A DNA stretch of 11,334 bases from Bacteroidota bacterium (GTDB lineage Bacteria > Bacteroidota > Bacteroidia > B-17B0 > Aurantibacillaceae). Below the pieces are notes generated by a model. It did not search any database and was not told the origin of the DNA. It saw only the letters and a program-made list of their open reading frames with translations. Both the position numbers and the translations under genes were made by a program. Positions 8,396-11,334 of the stretch are shown here, in pieces. The stretch is taken from the NCBI GenBank assembly GCA_947474485.1, contig CANJJP010000019.1:1-11334 (forward strand), given 5' to 3'. The stretch's first letter is position 1; every line of letters begins with the position of its first letter.

Positions 8396-9302
8396 CTAAA
8401 AAGGCATCAGCGTAATCAAGGTAATATCATCAATTTGTTCACTGTTTTTTATCCAATCTTTTAGTTGAGTATCAAAGAAAACTTGTTTATTGTAAAGAGT
8501 CAAGCCCCCATTTTTGTAAGCCTTTGGTGTTTAGTTTTTGTTTTTCTCGCCACCAAATTTGTTTACCATACCATCCGAGTATAAACATACCATATCACCT
8601 TCTTCTAAGGTAAAGTCGTACTCGTTAAACTGTATATTTAAATTATCCTTAATATCAATAGATGTTTTGTTTCCTTTAATACGAATTATTTAATCGTTTT
8701 GTAGAATAAAGATTGATTGCATTGCCCCGCTAAATGAAAGGTTGCGCGTTGGTAAGTTTATGTTTACAATACTAATGTCAATACCATCTTTTAAGTTTAC
8801 ATTAGCTCGTTTCAATGCATGTGTAAAGCTTACGCATAAATATTTTAAAATTAAAGATGGTTCAGCAATTCGTTTTTCGTTTACAGCTCGGTTTAATAAA
8901 CTTTGTGCCTACATACTAAGCATAGCATCTGGAACACCATGTCCGGTGCAATCTTCAACAGCAAACAATGAATTATCGCCCGATTTTTCCATCCAATAAA
9001 AATCACCGCTAACAATATCGCATCCCATCAATACCCTCTGATAAATAAAGTGTACGCCAACTCTGAATTGTTTTAGGGTCAACGCCAATAGTTTTAGCAA
9101 GTTGTCTTCCTGTCTAGCCCAAGAGAAGTTCCAAACCACATAAAGCTTTTTTGTCTTGAAAAATACAGTTGACTTGGCTTTATGATATCCCTTCGTTTGA
9201 ACCTGATCGGTCGAATTGGTAGCTGCGGTTTTGTGAAATACCAGATAATATAGAAATCACTTAAAGTAGTGATAATATAAATCTGTTCTTTTGTAACGCC
9301 AT
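8396..9302 (-). pseudogene. Decayed beta-propeller sensor / SpoIIE-type serine phosphatase
   Basis: On the minus strand, an ATG at 9302 opens a signal-peptide-like start (MALQKNRFILSLL, stop, VISILSGISQNRSYQF), then SNEGIS, stop, SQVNCIFQDKK. After a -1 shift in the A-run at 9152-9147 comes SFMWFGTSLGLDR. This is the first blade of a 'two-component regulator propeller' (Reg_prop) sensor. Most of the propeller and any linker is gone. From about 9025 a SpoIIE-type PP2C phosphatase domain resumes: DIVSGDFYWMEK, FAVEDCTGHGVPDAMLSM, LKDGIDISIVN, FSGAMQSIFILQ, GDMVCLYSDGMVNKFGGEK, EQIDDITLITL. Three in-frame stops cut that part (8911-8909, 8692-8690, 8533-8531), and two more lie in the N-terminal part (9263-9261, 9182-9180). 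The ancestral stop is TAG at 8398-8396. The original protein would have been a periplasm-sensing, cytoplasm-signalling phosphatase. It is certainly nonfunctional now. Confidence 0.85.
9012..9113 (-). mobile_element. Transposase-like helix-turn-helix fragment within the pseudogene
   Basis: Between stops at 9116-9114 and 9011-9009 lies a 34-codon minus-strand stretch. It reads TGRQLAKTIGVDPKTIQSW, then RTLYLSEGIDGM. This looks like the N-terminal helix-turn-helix of IS630- or IS3-type transposases (QLAK-GV---TI--W---Y---GI-G). It does not fit the propeller or phosphatase families and sits exactly where the two surviving parts of the SpoIIE-type gene are joined. I infer a remnant of an inserted element that lost nearly all its sequence by deletion. 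No terminal inverted repeats or target duplication are visible. The call rests on one short motif. Confidence 0.45.
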
Positions 9303-9439
9303 AAAAAATCCTTAAACTCTAAATGAGAGTGCTATCTTTAAAAAGTTAACTGAATAATTGAGATTAATAGGACATTTTGCATGAAATAGATAAAGTGCAA
9401 ATTCAGTTGTACTAAATCAGCTTAGTTTCTGATAAATTT

Positions 9440-10180
9440 CTAATCTATTTTCCCACCATTGTGGTACTTTTCTTTACGACTTTGTTTTCCTGCTTCATCG
9501 TAATAAATCCAAACACCTTCTTTTACATAATCGAAAGCATCGGCACTAAATTTCATGTCGCCTTCTTCTTTTAATTTTCCGTTTTCAAAATATTCTTTAT
9601 GAATGTATGTTTTTTTCTTTTTATCAATTATTTCAAAAACGATGCTTGGATTACCATCATCTTTGTAAGAATTTCGTTTAAATAAATAGTCGTTGCTTTT
9701 TTCGTGTTCTTCAATATAAGAAATTACTCCATTAGTATAATAATCGATTTGTTTTTGAGCATTTCCATCATAAAAAATAATTTCAGATTTTACTTTTCCA
9801 TCTTGATAATATTCAATAGTTTCACAGCGTTTCATATCGATAATCCTGAAAGAGCGCTCTAAATTGCCGTTTGGATAGAAGTTCTTAAATACTTTTAACT
9901 GTCCATCCTCATAAAAACCTTTATGTAAAATAGTTCCGGTTGTGTAATAATCTTCCATCCATCCCTGAGTGTTATAACCTTTTTTATTGTAACGAACAGA
10001 ATCGCCACCTAACGCAAAAATTAATTTTTCATACATCTGTATTCCGTATTCTGAATCAACAACTTTTGTGGGGTCGTATTTTTGAGCAGCAGGAATTTGA
10101 TCGGCAAAAGAAGTTTGAGCCTTAATAAAATTAAGGCTCAAAATAAAAAACAATGAAAATATATTGGTTAAACTTCTCAC
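9440..10180 (-). CDS. Secreted YwqK-like MORN-repeat protein
   Basis: From a GTG at 10180 the protein is 246 residues: a Sec signal peptide (MRSLTNIFSLFFILSLNFIK, then AQ), then a mature region carrying repeated Y-x-(N/D)G motifs. Examples are YTTGTILHKGFYEDGQLKVF, YPNGNLERSF, YYQDGKVKSE, YTNGVISYIEE, YFENGKLKEEG and WIYYDEAGKQSRKEKYHNGG. Such tyrosine/glycine hairpin repeats define the MORN-like YwqK family. Databases label it 'antitoxin' after Bacillus YwqK, but in Bacteroidota these are mostly exported proteins of unknown role, so I would not infer a toxin partner; none is adjacent. An upstream TTG at 10219 overlaps trxB and adds poorly matching residues before the signal peptide, so GTG is preferred. 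It lies 25 bp behind trxB and may be co-transcribed or driven from its own promoter. Confidence 0.75.
   Translation of the reverse strand: MRSLTNIFSLFFILSLNFIKAQTSFADQIPAAQKYDPTKVVDSEYGIQMYEKLIFALGGDSVRYNKKGYNTQGWMEDYYTTGTILHKGFYEDGQLKVFKNFYPNGNLERSFRIIDMKRCETIEYYQDGKVKSEIIFYDGNAQKQIDYYTNGVISYIEEHEKSNDYLFKRNSYKDDGNPSIVFEIIDKKKKTYIHKEYFENGKLKEEGDMKFSADAFDYVKEGVWIYYDEAGKQSRKEKYHNGGKID
10114..10142. repeat. Perfect 13-bp inverted repeat with 3-nt loop in the YwqK-like gene
   Basis: TTTGAGCCTTAAT at 10114-10126 and its exact reverse complement at 10130-10142 flank AAA. The repeat falls in the signal-peptide coding region (codons 13-23, encoding ILSLNFIKAQT). In mRNA it would form a stable hairpin about 38 nt past the GTG start. 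No T-tract follows on either strand, so it is not an intrinsic terminator. Confidence 0.8.
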
Positions 10181-10200
10181 TAATTTTATATATAAATATA

Positions 10201-10208
10201 CAAAATTA
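10201..10208 (-). promoter_or_regulatory. Candidate -7 element for the YwqK-like gene, overlapping the trxB stop
   Basis: Read on the minus strand, TAATTTTG matches TAnnTTTG exactly and begins at the trxB TAA stop codon. The predicted start of transcription (about 10194-10196) leaves roughly 15 nt before the GTG at 10180. The -33 region has only TTTA at the right distance, so the match is partial. If real, it supports the GTG start over the upstream TTG. Confidence 0.35.
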
Positions 10209-11147
10209 ATGAACGCCAATTTCGGCTAAATAACGCTCTGCATCTAAAGCCCCCATGCAACCGCTGCCCGCAGCTGTAACCGCTTGGCGATACACTTTAT
10301 CTTGAGCGTCTCCAACAGCAAAAACACCTTTAATATTGGTTTTACTTGTGCCAGGAATTGTTTCGATATATCCCTGCTCATCCATGGTAATCCAATCTTT
10401 AAAAATTAGCGTGTTTGGAGTGTGACCAATTGCAACAAAGAAACCAGTTATATCTAGTTTACGTTCTTCGCCCGTTTTTAAGTTGGTGATTAAGGCGCCA
10501 TCAACTGCTTTTTCCCCTAGTATTTCTTTTGTTTCAGAGTCCCAAAGGATTTCAATATTTGGTGTGTTTTTTACACGATCTTGCATTGCTTTGCTTGCAC
10601 GCATTTCACTTCTTCTAACTATCATATACACCTTTTTGCATATTTTTGAAAGGTAAGTTGCTTCTTCAGCAGCTGTATCTCCAGCGCCTACAATGGCAAC
10701 ATCTTGTTGTTTAAAAAAGAAACCATCGCAAACTGCACAAGCAGAAACACCAAATCCGTTTAATCGCTCCTCACTAGGTAATCCTAACCATTTAGCAGAT
10801 GCACCTGTTGCAATAACAACTGTATTTGCATGTATTTCGGTAGTTTCATCAACCCATACTTTGTGCACTGGACCTGTAAAATCAACTTTTGACGCGTAGC
10901 CAAAACGTATATCTGTTCCAAAACGCTCAGCCTGCGCTTTAAAATCTTCCATCATTTCAGGACCTTGAATCCCTTTTGGATAACCTGGGTAATTTTCAAC
11001 TTCTGTTGTAATTGTTAATTGTCCACCAGGCTGCATGCCTGTATACATAAGTGGTTTTAATCCAGCGCGTGCTGCATATATTGCTGCTGTATAACCTGCA
11101 GGTCCTGATCCAATAATCAAACATTCAACTTTTTCTATAGTACTCAT
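10206..11147 (-). CDS. trxB: Thioredoxin reductase (NADPH)
   Basis: This 313-residue FAD enzyme reduces thioredoxin with NADPH in the cytoplasm. The FAD site is IIGSGPAGYTAAIYAARA (G13, G15, G18). The redox-active disulfide is CAVC at 137-140 in SACAVCDGFFF; many family members have CATC, and the middle valine is a tolerated variant. The NADPH site is VGAGDTAAEEA (154-159) with VRRSEMRA at about 178-184. A GHTPNT motif and the closing FAD motif GVFAVGDAQD (274-283) complete the set. Length is typical for the low-molecular-weight form. I chose the ATG at 11147 because a TTG at 11171 falls inside the likely -7 promoter element and adds residues outside the fold. The YwqK-like gene follows after 25 bp. 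Confidence 0.96.
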   Translation of the reverse strand: MSTIEKVECLIIGSGPAGYTAAIYAARAGLKPLMYTGMQPGGQLTITTEVENYPGYPKGIQGPEMMEDFKAQAERFGTDIRFGYASKVDFTGPVHKVWVDETTEIHANTVVIATGASAKWLGLPSEERLNGFGVSACAVCDGFFFKQQDVAIVGAGDTAAEEATYLSKICKKVYMIVRRSEMRASKAMQDRVKNTPNIEILWDSETKEILGEKAVDGALITNLKTGEERKLDITGFFVAIGHTPNTLIFKDWITMDEQGYIETIPGTSKTNIKGVFAVGDAQDKVYRQAVTAAGSGCMGALDAERYLAEIGVH

Positions 11148-11168
11148 AATTTTCAAATTAATAGAAAG

Positions 11169-11176
11169 CAAAAGTA
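11169..11176 (-). promoter_or_regulatory. Candidate -7 promoter element of trxB
   Basis: TACTTTTG on the minus strand matches the Bacteroidota consensus TAnnTTTG exactly. There are 21 nt between it and the trxB ATG, giving a leader of roughly 15 nt. The -33 region is not a good TTTG (TTTC at about the right spacing). In the remaining 11177-11334 I see no gene, only AT-rich sequence that presumably belongs to this upstream region. Confidence 0.55.
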
Positions 11177-11334
11177 CGTGCTTTCATTGATAGAAACTTG
11201 AAAAGATATTAAGACCTTGTTTAAAAAAAGCGGTTATTTTTTAAGGTTCGTTAAACCAGTAATGTAAATTTTGTTAAATGCATTAAATCTGAGTTATTTA
11301 AAAGTTAGGAAACTATTTGAATCAAAAAAGTTTC

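Noticed and set aside
8396..8911. Stop-codon recoding as the explanation for in-frame stops in the SpoIIE-type sequence
   Set aside because: Neighbouring genes use TAA and TAG as normal stops, and the same locus also has a frameshift and a large deletion, so ordinary gene decay explains it.
8742..8999. 85-residue plus-strand ORF
   Set aside because: It is the antisense of the SpoIIE-type pseudogene, whose minus-strand reading carries the real motifs.
8909..9139. 76-residue minus-strand ORF as an independent small gene
   Set aside because: Only its end (GDFYWMEK, DCTGHGVPDAM) is meaningful, and that is part of the SpoIIE-type phosphatase domain. Its start runs through the transposase-like fragment in the wrong frame.
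9303..9439. Possible small gene or RNA in the gap between the pseudogene and the YwqK-like gene
   Set aside because: No credible frame, promoter or strong hairpin was seen in these 137 bp; only weak 5-bp inverted repeats occur.
9440..10180. Toxin-antitoxin module based on the YwqK 'antitoxin' label
   Set aside because: The protein is exported and no small toxin-like gene lies beside it; trxB is the only close neighbour.
11221..11244. 8-bp AT-only inverted repeat as a terminator
   Set aside because: The stem contains only A-T pairs, the loop is 8 nt, and such matches are expected by chance in this AT-rich sequence.

Overview
The window is AT-rich DNA from a member of the Bacteroidota. Three things point there: a giant PKD-repeat surface protein ending in a 'gliding motility-associated' type B C-terminal domain, a PorP/SprF-family outer-membrane protein directly behind it, and TAnnTTTG-type promoter sequences with no clear Shine-Dalgarno sites. 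I cannot name a genus. No rRNA, tRNA, CRISPR array or intact insertion sequence was seen.

Layout. (1) 1-541, minus: a HAD-superfamily, KdsC-like phosphatase, cut by the left edge. (2) 542-637: a divergent intergenic region with a perfect 12-bp palindrome. (3) 638-6295, plus: an 1885-residue secreted PKD/Ig-like adhesin with a type IX secretion (T9SS) type B C-terminal signal. (4) 6296-6350: a perfect 23-bp inverted repeat. (5) 6370-7449, plus: the PorP/SprF-family partner. (6) 7486-7838, plus: a DUF1801 gene broken by a stop codon and a frameshift. (7) 7895-8374, plus: an intact YehS (DUF1456) gene behind a plausible promoter. (8) 8396-9302, minus: a heavily decayed beta-propeller/SpoIIE phosphatase gene whose middle is replaced by a short transposase-like helix-turn-helix fragment. 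(9) 10206-11147 and 9440-10180, minus: thioredoxin reductase (trxB) followed by a secreted YwqK-like MORN-repeat protein.

How the genes work together. The adhesin and the PorP/SprF protein form the familiar T9SS pair: a substrate with a type B C-terminal domain and its dedicated outer-membrane partner, as in SprB/SprF. The hairpin between them could set the ratio of the two products or stabilise an mRNA end. trxB and the YwqK-like gene are close and co-oriented, though the second gene has a candidate promoter overlapping the trxB stop. The 7.5-9.3 kb stretch is a decay zone: two dead genes flank an intact yehS.

I found no convincing undescribed system. The most informative points are the two pseudogenes, whose lesions can be read base by base, the insertion-element scar inside the larger one, and the perfect palindrome between adhesin and partner.
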